Shown piece by piece: positions 16,323-24,615 of a DNA stretch of 56,205 nt. The position numbers were made by a program, and so were the translations under genes. How positions within the stretch are numbered: the first letter of the stretch is position 1; every line of letters starts with the position of its first letter. Source of the DNA: Candidatus Hydrogenedentota bacterium. Lineage in GTDB: Bacteria > Hydrogenedentota > Hydrogenedentia > Hydrogenedentales > SLHB01. The DNA lies in assembly GCA_020849535.1 (NCBI GenBank), contig JADLGB010000237.1:1-56205 (forward strand), read 5' to 3'. The notes below the pieces were generated by a model that was given only the letters and a program-made list of their open reading frames with translations, did no database searches and was not told where the DNA came from.

Positions 16323-17018
16323 ATGCCGGTCCTTGACGTCAAAGATCTCAAGAAGGAGTTCATCGCGCCTGACGGGGAACGTCATCTCGTCATCGATGTG
16401 CCATCCTTCGTTGTGGACCCCACGGCCCACGTGGCCCTGCAGGGCAGCAGCGGTTCCGGAAAAACCACCTTCCTCAATCTCCTTGCGGGGATACTGTTGC
16501 CTGACCGCGGCGTCATCACGGTGGCCGGGGAGTGCCTGACTTCCCTGGGCGAATCGGGACGCGACCGGGTCCGGGCACGCCATATCGGCTATGTCTTCCA
16601 AACCTTCAACCTCTTGCAGGGCTATACCGCGCTGGAGAATGTCATGCTCGGCATGATGTTCGGGCGTGGCGCGGACACCGCCTTCGCGCGGGCGCTGCTG
16701 GAGCGCGTGGGCCTGGGCGCGCGCATGAACTACCGGCCCCGCCAGCTCAGCGTGGGCCAGCAGCAGCGAGTGGCCGTGGCGCGCGCATTGGCGAACCGGC
16801 CAAAGCTGGTGCTCGCTGACGAACCCACCGGCAACCTGGACCAGCACCACGCGGGCGAGGCCCTCACCCTCATGCGCGAAGTGTGCCGGGAGAATGACGC
16901 GGCACTCTTGCTGGTATCGCACGACCGCGATATCCTGGCGCAGTTCGAAGACGTGCGGCAGCTCGCAGCCATCAATCGCGCGCTGTCTTCCGTGGCCACC
17001 CTAGGTGTCCGGCCATGA
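16323..17018 (+). CDS. ABC transporter ATP-binding protein (LolD/MacB type)
   Basis: A 231-residue ATPase; the start is 16323 (MPVLDVKDLKKEF), since the upstream frame runs through the hairpin and terminator. Walker A is GSSGSGKT at residues 41-48, the Q-loop YVFQTFNLLQ at 90-99, the signature LSVGQQQR at 142-149 (Val for the usual Gly), Walker B LVLADEP at 162-168, the D-loop GNLD and the H-loop SHD. It is closest to the LolD/FtsE/MacB subfamily, which drives FtsX-like permeases. Its stop overlaps the permease start as ATGA. The operon context suggests a metal-related or lipoprotein-handling system. Confidence 0.92.
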   Translation: MPVLDVKDLKKEFIAPDGERHLVIDVPSFVVDPTAHVALQGSSGSGKTTFLNLLAGILLPDRGVITVAGECLTSLGESGRDRVRARHIGYVFQTFNLLQGYTALENVMLGMMFGRGADTAFARALLERVGLGARMNYRPRQLSVGQQQRVAVARALANRPKLVLADEPTGNLDQHHAGEALTLMREVCRENDAALLLVSHDRDILAQFEDVRQLAAINRALSSVATLGVRP

Positions 17019-18292
17019 AGGAACGGACCCATGCCCTGGGCGGCGTCGCGCTGATTGTCCGGAGGAGCTTGCGGCAGCATGCACTTTCCACCACTGTGAC
17101 GTTGCTGGCCACAGCCCTCGCTTCGGGACTGGTCATGGCCGTGTTCAGCATCCAGGCGCAGACCTACGAGGCCTTCACCGGGGGCCCCGCGGGGTTCGAC
17201 GCGGTCCTCGGCGCCCGCGGCAGCCAGCTCCAACTCGTGCTGAACACGGTGTTCCACTTGGAAACCTCGCCCGGCAACATCCCGTGGTCTCTCTACACCA
17301 CGCTGAAGAACGACCGGCGGGTGTCTCTCGCAATCCCGTACGCCACAGGCGATAACTACATGGGCTACCGCTTGGTCGGCACAACCGACGAGGTGTTCAC
17401 GAAATTCGAGTACCGCGAGGGAGCACACTTCGAGGTGGAACCCGGTGGACGCTTCTTCGACACGACGCGGCGCGAGGCTGTCATCGGCAGTTTCGCCGCA
17501 AGCAAGCTCGGGCTCAAGCCTGGCGACCTCATCAATCCCTACCATGGACTCACGTACAGCGAGACGTCGCAGCACCCCGAGCAGTACACGGTCGTGGGCA
17601 TTCTGAAGCCGACCAACACGCCTTCCGATCGGGTGATTTGGATTCCGATCGAAGGCATCTTTCGTATGAGCGGCCACGTGCTGCGCGGCACAGGCGAGGT
17701 CTACGAGGCCCGGGCAGGCCAATCCATCCCCGACGAGCACAAGGAAGTCAGTGCGGTGATGCTCAAGTTCAAGAATCCCAAAACCGGTTTCGATCTGGAC
17801 ATGACGATTAACAAGCAGGGGAAAGTAGCCACACTGGCCTACCCGATTGGTCGGGTCATGGCGGAACTCTTCGAGAAGATCGGTTGGGTCAATCGCGTGC
17901 TGGAATTGGTAGCCTATCTCGTGGTTGTCGTCGCCACGTCAGCCATTCTGGCAAGCATCTATAACACCATCAACGAGCGGCGGCGCGAGTTTGCCATCCT
18001 GCGCGCGCTCGGCGCGCGAAGAGGCACCGTATTCACGGCGATCGTGGCCGAGGCGGGAACTATCGCACTCATTGGCTCTGAGCTGGGCTTCCTGGTCTAT
18101 GGCGCCATTCTCGCTACGGCGGCAGTCGCGGTGCGGCAGCAGACGGGCGTCGTGTTGGATGTGCTGCATGCACACCCCGCTCTCTGCCTGACGCCCTTGG
18201 GCATGACCCTGGCTGGGGCCTTGGCGGGCGTCGTGCCCGCGGTGAAAGCGTACTCGACGGATATCGCGACAAACTTGACGCCGATTTCATGA
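17015..18292 (+). CDS. ABC transporter permease, FtsX/MacB-PCD type
   Basis: A 425-residue permease with the four-helix FtsX layout. One N-terminal helix (about residues 22-45, STTVTLLATALASGLVMAVF) is followed by a roughly 230-residue extracytoplasmic MacB-like domain (FDAVLGARGSQLQLVLNTVF; GDLINPYHGLTY). Three C-terminal helices come after, with the cytoplasmic coupling segment NTINERRREFAILRALGARR. The start overlaps the ATPase stop by 4 bases. With the ATPase it would form a type VII (MacB-like) transporter, which commonly moves lipoproteins or transmits force across the membrane rather than importing solutes. The lipoprotein and DUF3299 genes directly downstream match the gene set of Vibrio zrg loci as I remember them. 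Confidence 0.9.
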   Translation: MKERTHALGGVALIVRRSLRQHALSTTVTLLATALASGLVMAVFSIQAQTYEAFTGGPAGFDAVLGARGSQLQLVLNTVFHLETSPGNIPWSLYTTLKNDRRVSLAIPYATGDNYMGYRLVGTTDEVFTKFEYREGAHFEVEPGGRFFDTTRREAVIGSFAASKLGLKPGDLINPYHGLTYSETSQHPEQYTVVGILKPTNTPSDRVIWIPIEGIFRMSGHVLRGTGEVYEARAGQSIPDEHKEVSAVMLKFKNPKTGFDLDMTINKQGKVATLAYPIGRVMAELFEKIGWVNRVLELVAYLVVVVATSAILASIYNTINERRREFAILRALGARRGTVFTAIVAEAGTIALIGSELGFLVYGAILATAAVAVRQQTGVVLDVLHAHPALCLTPLGMTLAGALAGVVPAVKAYSTDIATNLTPIS

Positions 18293-18309
18293 CGGGGGGA
18301 GGACAACGC

Positions 18310-18825
18310 ATGCGACTGGGCGCAAGAACAAAGGGCGCGGCAATGCTCTGCGCATTGTGGGCTTCTGCGGGGCTCGTGGGATGCCATCCCGAGTCTACGG
18401 CGCCTGTGCAGGAGGATGCGGTTCACGGAGAGAACGGGCATGTCCATCACCATGCTGCACCGCACGGCGGCACTCTCGTGGCCCTGGGCGAGCACGTCGC
18501 GCACATCGAACTGGTGCTCGAACCGGAGGAGGGCTATCTGACCGCCTATGTGCTCGATGGCGAGGCGGAGCACGCGGTGCGCATCGCCGCCAGGAACATT
18601 TCGGTAGAGATATCGATCGAGGGGAAGCCCTCTCAGACGCTCGACCTTTTCGCCGTATCAAACCCTCTCACCGGCGAAACCGAGGGCGACACGTCGGAGT
18701 TCAGCGGGCAGAGTGACGCGTTGAAGGGATTGGCCCGCTTTTCGGGGAGCGTCGGAAAGGTTACTGTGCGCGGCATAGATTTCGATGGCGTGGCGTTTTC
18801 CTATCCGGAAGGAAATGAGGAGTAG
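18310..18825 (+). CDS. Histidine-rich lipoprotein (candidate metal-binding component)
   Basis: The start at 18310 is chosen because GGGGGAGGA precedes it by 6 bases; an ATG at 18289 overlapping the permease stop lacks a ribosome site. The 171-residue product has a lipoprotein signal peptide with lipobox LVGC (Cys25). His residues cluster at 39, 44, 46, 47, 48, 52, 62 and 65 (GHVHHHAAPHGGTLVALGE, then HVAHIEL), a strong sign of transition-metal binding. The rest is a small beta-rich domain. The position between an MacB-type permease and a DUF3299 protein parallels the ZrgA-like (DUF2796) zinc protein of Vibrio, but I cannot show homology by eye. It would sit in the outer or inner membrane facing the periplasm. 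Confidence 0.75.
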   Translation: MRLGARTKGAAMLCALWASAGLVGCHPESTAPVQEDAVHGENGHVHHHAAPHGGTLVALGEHVAHIELVLEPEEGYLTAYVLDGEAEHAVRIAARNISVEISIEGKPSQTLDLFAVSNPLTGETEGDTSEFSGQSDALKGLARFSGSVGKVTVRGIDFDGVAFSYPEGNEE

Positions 18826-18853
18826 CGTTGCGGAAGTCGCGGCGCGCTTGCGC

Positions 18854-18859
18854 TATACT
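18854..18859 (+). promoter_or_regulatory. Candidate -10 element before the DUF3299 gene
   Basis: TATACT in the context GCGCTATACT. The best -35-like hexamer (TTGCGG, 18828-18833) is 20 bases away, so the match is imperfect. It would allow the DUF3299 gene to be transcribed apart from the ABC genes. Confidence 0.35.
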
Positions 18860-18897
18860 TGAGTGGTCTCTCGAACGCTGAGGAGGAAATGCACTTC

Positions 18898-19644
18898 ATG
18901 GAGACGCTGAGCTTGGGATATCGAAGGACACGACTGGCCGCGGCGGCCCTCATCTTGGCGGGCGGCATGCTGAGCGGCCAGCACGCGTTCAGTCAGGAAG
19001 CCGCCCCCCCAGAGATTAAAGGCGCCCCGCTCGATGCCCCCGTGGACTCCGGCGCCGCCCCCAAGAGCGGTGTCTCGGATGCCAAGCCCTTGGGCCGCGC
19101 CCTGCCGCAGGAGTCGCTTGACCTCCTGCAACAGATGGAATCAGACGCCAAGAGCGGCAAAGACCCCATGAAGTTTGAGAAGACCCGCGACGGCAAGTAT
19201 CTCAAAGTCACGTTCAATGCGCTGTCGAGCTTCAAGTATGAATTGCCTGACCCGGACGCCTTGCTGGCCAGCCCCGACCCCACGAAGCCGCTGAAGGATC
19301 AACTTCCCGGGCCGCTCAAGAAGCTCAACAAACAGCCCGTCGTCATCGTCGGATTCATGGTGCCGGTCGAGATTGACAACCAAGGCAACGTGAAGTCCTT
19401 TGCCCTTACGCAGAATCAGATGTTCTGCTGTTTCGGCGTGCCGCCCGCCATGAATGAATGGGTCATGGTGTCTGTGGGTGAGACGCCGGTCAAGTACTAC
19501 TCCGATCTTCCCATTGCCGCGTTTGGCAGCATGGAAGTTGGGGAACAGATTGAAGACGGGTACGTCATGAGCGTGTACCGCATGACGGCCGACAAGGTTA
19601 TGGATGTGCGCGAACTGTTGAAGCAGGCCAAGGCCGGCTCGTGA
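18898..19644 (+). CDS. DUF3299 domain protein, exported
   Basis: The start at 18898 follows GAGGAGG by about 10 bases; a longer frame from 18859 begins inside the candidate promoter. The 248-residue product has a signal peptide (RLAAAALILAGGMLSGQHAF, cleavage near FSQEA) and a Pro/Ala-rich linker. The C-terminal DUF3299 region carries VIVGFMVPVEIDNQGNVKSF, LTQNQMFCCFGVPPAMNEWV and YRMTADKVMDV. The CCFG-x-P core is the family hallmark. The function of DUF3299 is not established; proteins of this type are often encoded beside MacB-like ABC transporters, and the paired Cys could bind metal. It is 72 bases downstream of the His-rich lipoprotein. Confidence 0.82.
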   Translation: METLSLGYRRTRLAAAALILAGGMLSGQHAFSQEAAPPEIKGAPLDAPVDSGAAPKSGVSDAKPLGRALPQESLDLLQQMESDAKSGKDPMKFEKTRDGKYLKVTFNALSSFKYELPDPDALLASPDPTKPLKDQLPGPLKKLNKQPVVIVGFMVPVEIDNQGNVKSFALTQNQMFCCFGVPPAMNEWVMVSVGETPVKYYSDLPIAAFGSMEVGEQIEDGYVMSVYRMTADKVMDVRELLKQAKAGS

Positions 19645-19657
19645 TTGAATTGGGCGT

Positions 19658-20584
19658 ATGCGTGTAGACATTGTCGTTGTCAGTTACAACACACGCGACC
19701 TCCTTGCCGCCTGCCTGAATTCCATCGCCGAAACCTGCGGGAGACAACGCGGCATCCGAACGATTGTCGTTGATAACTCCAGCACCGACGGTTCAGGCGC
19801 CATGGTGCGGCGCATTTCTCCCCGCATACACCTCATCGAAATGGACCGCAACATGGGGTTCGGAGCTGCCAATAACCGCGGAATAGCGGCAGGCGACGCT
19901 CCTTTCATCCTATTGCTCAACTCCGACGCAGAACTCGCCCCGGGATGCCTCCAACATCTCGTGCAGTTCATGGAGACGCATCCCGATTGCATCGCGGTGG
20001 GACCCCGGCTGTTTCATCCCGACGGCCCGTTTCACCCATCGTGCAGACGCTTCCCGACGGTGCTCCGTAATTTCTGGAATACCGCGGGCCTGCATGTGCG
20101 GTTCCCCCGTCTGTTGAAGGGGCTTCATGACTGGCTCGATGAATCGGAGCACATGGATGGCCGCGCGGTGGACATGGTATCGGCGGCTTGCGTGCTCGTG
20201 CGGCGCGATTATCTCGATGCTATTGGCGGGTTTGACGAGGACGTGTTTCTCTACGAAGAAGAGGCCGATATCTTCCTGCCAGCCAGGCGTCACAGGAAGC
20301 GCGTGTATTTCTGCGGTGACGCCCGCGCGATTCATCACCATGGGGCAAGTTCAGGAGAGCGGCAAGGCAATGGCACTGCCCTCGTGCACCGGTACCGCAG
20401 TAAGTACTTCGTGTATCGCAAACACCGGGGACGTATCCGCGCACGTCTGCTCTATTGGTCGGACCGGTTTCCCTTCGCGATATCCCGTTTCGTTGCGTGG
20501 CTCCGCAGACGGACCACCCCGGCGACACGCATGGCCACCTTCTGCCGCCTGGGATTCCGCGAGTCCTTCCGCCCGATCAAATGA
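19658..20584 (+). CDS. Glycosyltransferase family 2
   Basis: A 308-residue GT-A glycosyltransferase, similar to rhamnosyltransferase/WbbL-type enzymes. Seen motifs are MRVDIVVVSYNTRDLLAACL at the start, IVVDNSSTDGS, the NMGFGAANNRGI segment, the metal-binding NSDAE, and the acceptor-side VSAACVLVRRDYLDAIGGFD followed by DVFLYEEEADIFLPAR. The usual ED-D motif after 'FLYEE' is present as EEADI. It would add a sugar to a lipid-linked or surface glycan at the cytoplasmic membrane. The ATG is 14 bases after the DUF3299 stop and has only a weak ribosome site (GGGCG), so co-transcription is likely but a functional link is unclear. Confidence 0.88.
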   Translation: MRVDIVVVSYNTRDLLAACLNSIAETCGRQRGIRTIVVDNSSTDGSGAMVRRISPRIHLIEMDRNMGFGAANNRGIAAGDAPFILLLNSDAELAPGCLQHLVQFMETHPDCIAVGPRLFHPDGPFHPSCRRFPTVLRNFWNTAGLHVRFPRLLKGLHDWLDESEHMDGRAVDMVSAACVLVRRDYLDAIGGFDEDVFLYEEEADIFLPARRHRKRVYFCGDARAIHHHGASSGERQGNGTALVHRYRSKYFVYRKHRGRIRARLLYWSDRFPFAISRFVAWLRRRTTPATRMATFCRLGFRESFRPIK

Positions 20585-21301
20585 TTCGCCGCGGCGTCGC
20601 CGCAACAGAACGAAGAAGCCCATCTACCGATTTCACCCATTGCACCGATTCAAGTAGGAGCGGAGATAGAAAAGGGGAACGGGCACCATTCTCGGAAAAC
20701 GTCAGATCATGTCTCTCGCAAAGACGCGAAGACGCCAAGCAAGAGGAAGATGTTTCTGCAGCCCCGACAGGGGCGCAGGGGTATAGCTCCGGGTGGAGCC
20801 GAAGGCGGAACCCGGGATCTCCACCCCCCACAGAGAGCCCCGGAGCGGGCGACAGGAACTCCGCGACAGGCACTGCGGCCAACCAGATCAAGATATGTCC
20901 AAAGATCGAACAGAACTCCACAACGCAGCCAAGGCCGCAAGCAAAGAACAGGATGGTCCGCAGATGGCGCAGATGATGTACAGGAACGCGAATGAACACG
21001 AATGAACGCAAATAGGGAAGGGAGATTTGCCGAGACTACGCGCGGTCCCTCTTGAGGCCTGAAAGTCCGGCGCCATACTAGCCCAGGGCAACGCCCTGGG
21101 TACACGACACCCCTCCCAATCCTGAGCGCTGAAGGTGCGACACGAGGCCCAAGAAACGCGGTTACAAACCGCGTCTACTATGACTCGTCTCGCGCGACTA
21201 TTCACGCAAACGCCACATGCGAGAAGCGCCTCCAAACTTCATCTGCGCCATCTGCGGACGGGGTCCTCGTCAGGTTATGCTCGGCCGCGGCGGTCAAACG
21301 C
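20585..21301. other. Intergenic region of about 0.7 kb filled by repeats
   Basis: The region lies between two convergent genes and contains mosaic repeat copy B. No supported gene is present; open frames on both strands translate to periodic, low-information sequence. A compact hairpin (ACGCGGTT, ACA, AACCGCGT) at 21156-21174 could act as a terminator for the minus-strand gene, though it is 128 bases past the stop. Confidence 0.65.
20600..21260 (+). repeat. Mosaic intergenic repeat, copy B
   Basis: Modules in order: the phrase CACCGATTCAAGTAGGAG (about 20642); GCCCCGACAGGGGC (20761-20774); a hairpin with arms CCGGGT (20789-20794) and ACCCGG (20810-20815) and the inner words GGAGCC and GGCGGAA; CGCAGATGGCGCAGATGATG (about 20957); GAACGCGAATGAACACGAAT (about 20982); CTTGAGGCCTGAAAGTCCGG (about 21051); a hairpin CCCAGGGC-AAC-GCCCTGGG (21082-21100); CCTGAGCGCTGAAGGTGCGA (about 21121); and a further TCTGCGCCATCTGCGGA (about 21242). 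This is copy A reversed, and copy C shares the order. Confidence 0.75.
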
Positions 21302-24184
21302 TCACTCGTCCAGGACGATCTCCAACGCGGGGGCGCCTTCGCCCACGGTGACGTTTTGCCGGTGCGCCGGAGTTCTGGGCATCGACATCAGGGTGAGCGG
21401 GTCCAGATTCTGTTGATCAACGTCGAAGGAATACACTTCCAGCACATACTCGCCGGGCGTCACGTCTTCTAGCGTGAATGAACCGTCCTCGCCCACCATT
21501 GTTTGTCCGGCAAGCGACCGCATCGTTTCGAGGACGCTGTTCATATCGGTGATGTTCATGGATTCGATGGACGGCCCGCCGAGTTTGCGCAGCGCGACAA
21601 CTGTCACACCTCCTCGTGCGCCCGTGATGGTACCACCGACCGACGCGCCGCCTCCGCCGCCGATCTCCACATCCGCGATCTGGCCGTCGGTGATGTCTAT
21701 GACCTGCGGTTTGAACTGGAAATCTTCTCCCTGGCGCGCCATCTGGGCCGGGCTGAACGCGCTGACCATGTAGGAGCCGCTAGGCAACCCTTGGACGTCG
21801 AACATGCCCTGCTCGTCCGTCTGCGTCATCTCGAAACCCGATGCGCCGATGATGAATACCATTGCGCCTGCCTGCGGTTTCCCCTCCACGGTGAACATGC
21901 CGCGTGCACGTCCACCTTTGCCCATGGCCACGCGATAGCCACTCACGTCTGCTCCGGCGGCAATCTGGATACCCGCAATCGTGGTCTTGGCATACTCGCT
22001 ATGGGTAGCGACAAGCCGGTACGTACCCGCTGGCACACGCGCAATGGTGAACTCGCCCGATGCCCCCGAGTTGGTCGATCCCGCTGTCTTGAGCAATGCG
22101 GAGGGCAGGAACTGGGACACCATATCCGCCGTGGAGTTGGCGCCTTCTGGAACAAGCTGGACCGACGCGCCACGCACGGGCTCGCCCGCGGGTCCGACCA
22201 CGATTCCGCTGAAGGTCACGCCCGGGTCGAGTACCAGATGGAGGTTTGTGATTTCCGTGCCCGGCCCAATCGTCAGAGATTCCGATACGGCGGACCCCTG
22301 CCCAGAAGACTCGGCGGTCACCGTGTATGTGCCTGGGGCCACCTTCTGAAACTCGAAACGGCCATAGGCGTCTGTAGTCTCGCCACCGGGAGTCTGATTG
22401 AACAGACCCTGCACAATCGTCATCACCGAGTCTTCCAGGCTCTCGCCTTCGGCCTTGAGTTGGACGGACGCACCAGCGACCGCTTCGCCCTCGGTATCAA
22501 CGACCAGACCGCCCACGATGCCGGGTGGCTCCAAGCGCAACTCGATGTCGGACCCCACTGGAACGGCATTCTTGCGAGCCATGCCCGCCTCATTGTCGAC
22601 CAGTACGTCAAACGCGAATCCTCGCAGTTCCGAGAGCGCGAAGCGGCCTGCGGCATCCGTCGTGGCGCCGTAGGTTTCGCGTGGGTTATCCGTACGCTTT
22701 GCGTCGACGTGAACCTCGGGAAGCGGCGCTCCGTCCACACCAATCACAACGCCGGTGAGTACGCCTTCGCCCGAAGATTCCGGCTCTTCCTTCTCGACCG
22801 TCAGCTTGATTCCAGTGACGTCTTTGGTACCGTCTACTTCGACGGTCAGTCCCGATTCCTCCTCGGCGAACGGGCCGCGACGCTCCCCGGCAATCGCGCG
22901 AAGCCGGTACGTGCCCGCCGGAACGTGCTCAATCGTGAATGCCCCCGCCTCGTCTGTTTCATCCATGCCCGGACGCATGAACGGACCCCAACCTCCACCC
23001 CCTTCCGCCGGGAAGAGCATCAAGTGGATCTCGGAAGCGGGCGTCCCATCGGAAAACGTTGCCACGCCGGACACGTTGCTGCCGCGCGCAACAACGAGGT
23101 CCCGCTTCGTGCTCGGCGACGCCGCTGTCAAGGTGAATGCCTCGCTCTGTGCCGCGGAGTAGGTATCGGGGGATGCGACGACCCGCAGTTCCACGTCAAA
23201 ATCGAGACCCGTGATGCGGAACGCGCCGGATGCATCGGTCGTGGAGTCGGGCGGCTCCATGGCCCGCGGGTCCATGGTGTCAAGCTTTCGCATCGCCCAG
23301 CGGAACATCTGCGTGGGCACGCACATCACTTCGATTTCAGGCACAGGCGCGCCGGAAGCGTCGGTCACCGTGCCTTCGACTACCCCGCCTTTCGTCAACG
23401 AAAAGTCCATGCCTGAGTAGTCAGTTCCCGGCTGGACATCCAGCGGGATGGCATCTTCGGGCGGGAAGAGGTACCCGCTCTCGCGCACGTCTACAACGAG
23501 GCGAAAGGCACCCGAGGGAATCCCCTCGATGCGGTAGGTACCGTCCGGCTGTGTAGTGGCCGCTAGCGGTTCGCGGGTTCGCTCGCCGAATTCGCGCATC
23601 CTGTCGAACAGCGTTTCCTGTGTGCCCACAAGACGCACGCGCGCGTCCTCAATGGGTTCCAGGGAGGACGCGTCGAGCACCTTGCCCGCGACGCTCGAAC
23701 CCGGCCGGAGCAGGAAGTCGAGGCGGATGGTGGTTCCCGCCTTCTGGATCAGGTCCAACTTCGTCACCTGGTAGCCGGGCGCAGTGCAGGCCAACGCCGC
23801 ATACGTGCCTGCGGTTACGTCCAGGGCGAAGGCGCCTTTCTCATCGCTTCGGGTTTCGGGTAGTGGTGACGTCTCGGCGCCCTCCAGTGCCCCCGCCACT
23901 TTGATGATTGCCTGGGCTATTGGAGCGTTCGTGTCCGCATCCAACACCGTGCCGAAGACGTGCACCGTACCTTCGGGCGCGCCCGTGGTCGAAGAGGCTG
24001 TTTGGGTGGGCTCGGCGGAACTCGACTTGGCTGGGCCGCCGGGCTCCTGGCTTGCACGCTCCGCGATTCCGTCCCCTGCGGCCGGTGTTTCACCGTGCAT
24101 CGAATCCGAACGGATCTGCAAGTAAAGAACATAGCCCGCGCCTGCGAGGCACAATGCCAGGAGCGCGACTACAAGTGCCTTCAT
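21302..24184 (-). CDS. Large membrane-anchored protein with about nine carboxypeptidase-regulatory-like repeats
   Basis: The 960-residue product starts at 24184 with an uncleaved or signal-anchor helix (ALVVALLALCLAGAGYVLYL), followed by a Ser/Thr/Pro-rich linker. About nine beta-sandwich repeats of the CarboxypepD_reg/Cna-B-like type follow, each with a G-x-V-x-D-x-x-G/x-P-x-x-x-A-x-V opening and an AGTYRL- or SGSYMV-type closing strand. Repeat openings include VHVFGTVLDADTNAPIAQA, VEGTVTDASGAPVPEIEV, VGGLVVDTEGEAVAGASV and FSGIVVGPAGEPVRGASV. Such modules are structural or adhesive, facing the periplasm or outside; no enzymatic domain is visible. It lies between the xseAB genes and the repeat-rich gap and is about 115 bases downstream of xseB. 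Confidence 0.82.
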   Translation of the reverse strand: MKALVVALLALCLAGAGYVLYLQIRSDSMHGETPAAGDGIAERASQEPGGPAKSSSAEPTQTASSTTGAPEGTVHVFGTVLDADTNAPIAQAIIKVAGALEGAETSPLPETRSDEKGAFALDVTAGTYAALACTAPGYQVTKLDLIQKAGTTIRLDFLLRPGSSVAGKVLDASSLEPIEDARVRLVGTQETLFDRMREFGERTREPLAATTQPDGTYRIEGIPSGAFRLVVDVRESGYLFPPEDAIPLDVQPGTDYSGMDFSLTKGGVVEGTVTDASGAPVPEIEVMCVPTQMFRWAMRKLDTMDPRAMEPPDSTTDASGAFRITGLDFDVELRVVASPDTYSAAQSEAFTLTAASPSTKRDLVVARGSNVSGVATFSDGTPASEIHLMLFPAEGGGGWGPFMRPGMDETDEAGAFTIEHVPAGTYRLRAIAGERRGPFAEEESGLTVEVDGTKDVTGIKLTVEKEEPESSGEGVLTGVVIGVDGAPLPEVHVDAKRTDNPRETYGATTDAAGRFALSELRGFAFDVLVDNEAGMARKNAVPVGSDIELRLEPPGIVGGLVVDTEGEAVAGASVQLKAEGESLEDSVMTIVQGLFNQTPGGETTDAYGRFEFQKVAPGTYTVTAESSGQGSAVSESLTIGPGTEITNLHLVLDPGVTFSGIVVGPAGEPVRGASVQLVPEGANSTADMVSQFLPSALLKTAGSTNSGASGEFTIARVPAGTYRLVATHSEYAKTTIAGIQIAAGADVSGYRVAMGKGGRARGMFTVEGKPQAGAMVFIIGASGFEMTQTDEQGMFDVQGLPSGSYMVSAFSPAQMARQGEDFQFKPQVIDITDGQIADVEIGGGGGASVGGTITGARGGVTVVALRKLGGPSIESMNITDMNSVLETMRSLAGQTMVGEDGSFTLEDVTPGEYVLEVYSFDVDQQNLDPLTLMSMPRTPAHRQNVTVGEGAPALEIVLDE

Positions 24185-24300
24185 GCCTTTCACGCTACTC
24201 CCTCCCGATGGCGGACACCGGCCCGTCCGATCCATCTACTATATGACCTCTCAGGGGGAGCTTAGGTTTAGCGCACCCGCAACGCACGCATCAGCACAAT

Positions 24301-24615
24301 TCAGAACAGCAGCTCGTCCTCCCCCTCGTCTTCCTTTTCCTTGGCAGCTTTCTTGCCTGCGTTCTTGGCCGGAGACGCGTCTTCCTCCTCGCCATCTTCG
24401 CCGAAAGGCTGTGCTTCGAGTTCGCCGTCCGCATTGCGGGTGAGGATTTCAATCTTCTTTTCGGCCTCGGAAAGGGCTTTCTCACACCGCTTGGCGAGTT
24501 TGATACCTTCCTCGAAACGTTTCAGGGCCTCATCGAGCGAGAGTTCCCCCTCCTCCAGCGCACCCACGATTTCCTCCAGCTTCTCCAGATCCTTCTCAAA
24601 CTTGGGCTCAGCCAT
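24301..24615 (-). CDS. xseB: Exodeoxyribonuclease VII small subunit
   Basis: A 104-residue protein whose first 60 residues match XseB: FEKDLEKLEEIVGALEEGEL, then SLDEALKRFEEGIKL. The remaining 40 residues are an acidic/lysine-rich tail, longer than the usual 70-80-residue family length and probably disordered. With XseA it forms the multi-subunit exonuclease VII that degrades single-stranded DNA to short oligonucleotides. Its start overlaps the end of xseA by 8 bases, the normal order. Confidence 0.93.
   Translation of the reverse strand: MAEPKFEKDLEKLEEIVGALEEGELSLDEALKRFEEGIKLAKRCEKALSEAEKKIEILTRNADGELEAQPFGEDGEEEDASPAKNAGKKAAKEKEDEGEDELLF

Noticed and set aside
20577..21011. 144-codon minus-strand frame in the repeat-rich gap
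   Set aside because: Its translation is repeat text with no start signal; the same text appears in the other mosaic repeat copies.
21503..23416. 637-codon plus-strand open frame
   Set aside because: Antisense to the repeat-domain protein; His/Arg-rich shadow produced by GC-rich third positions.
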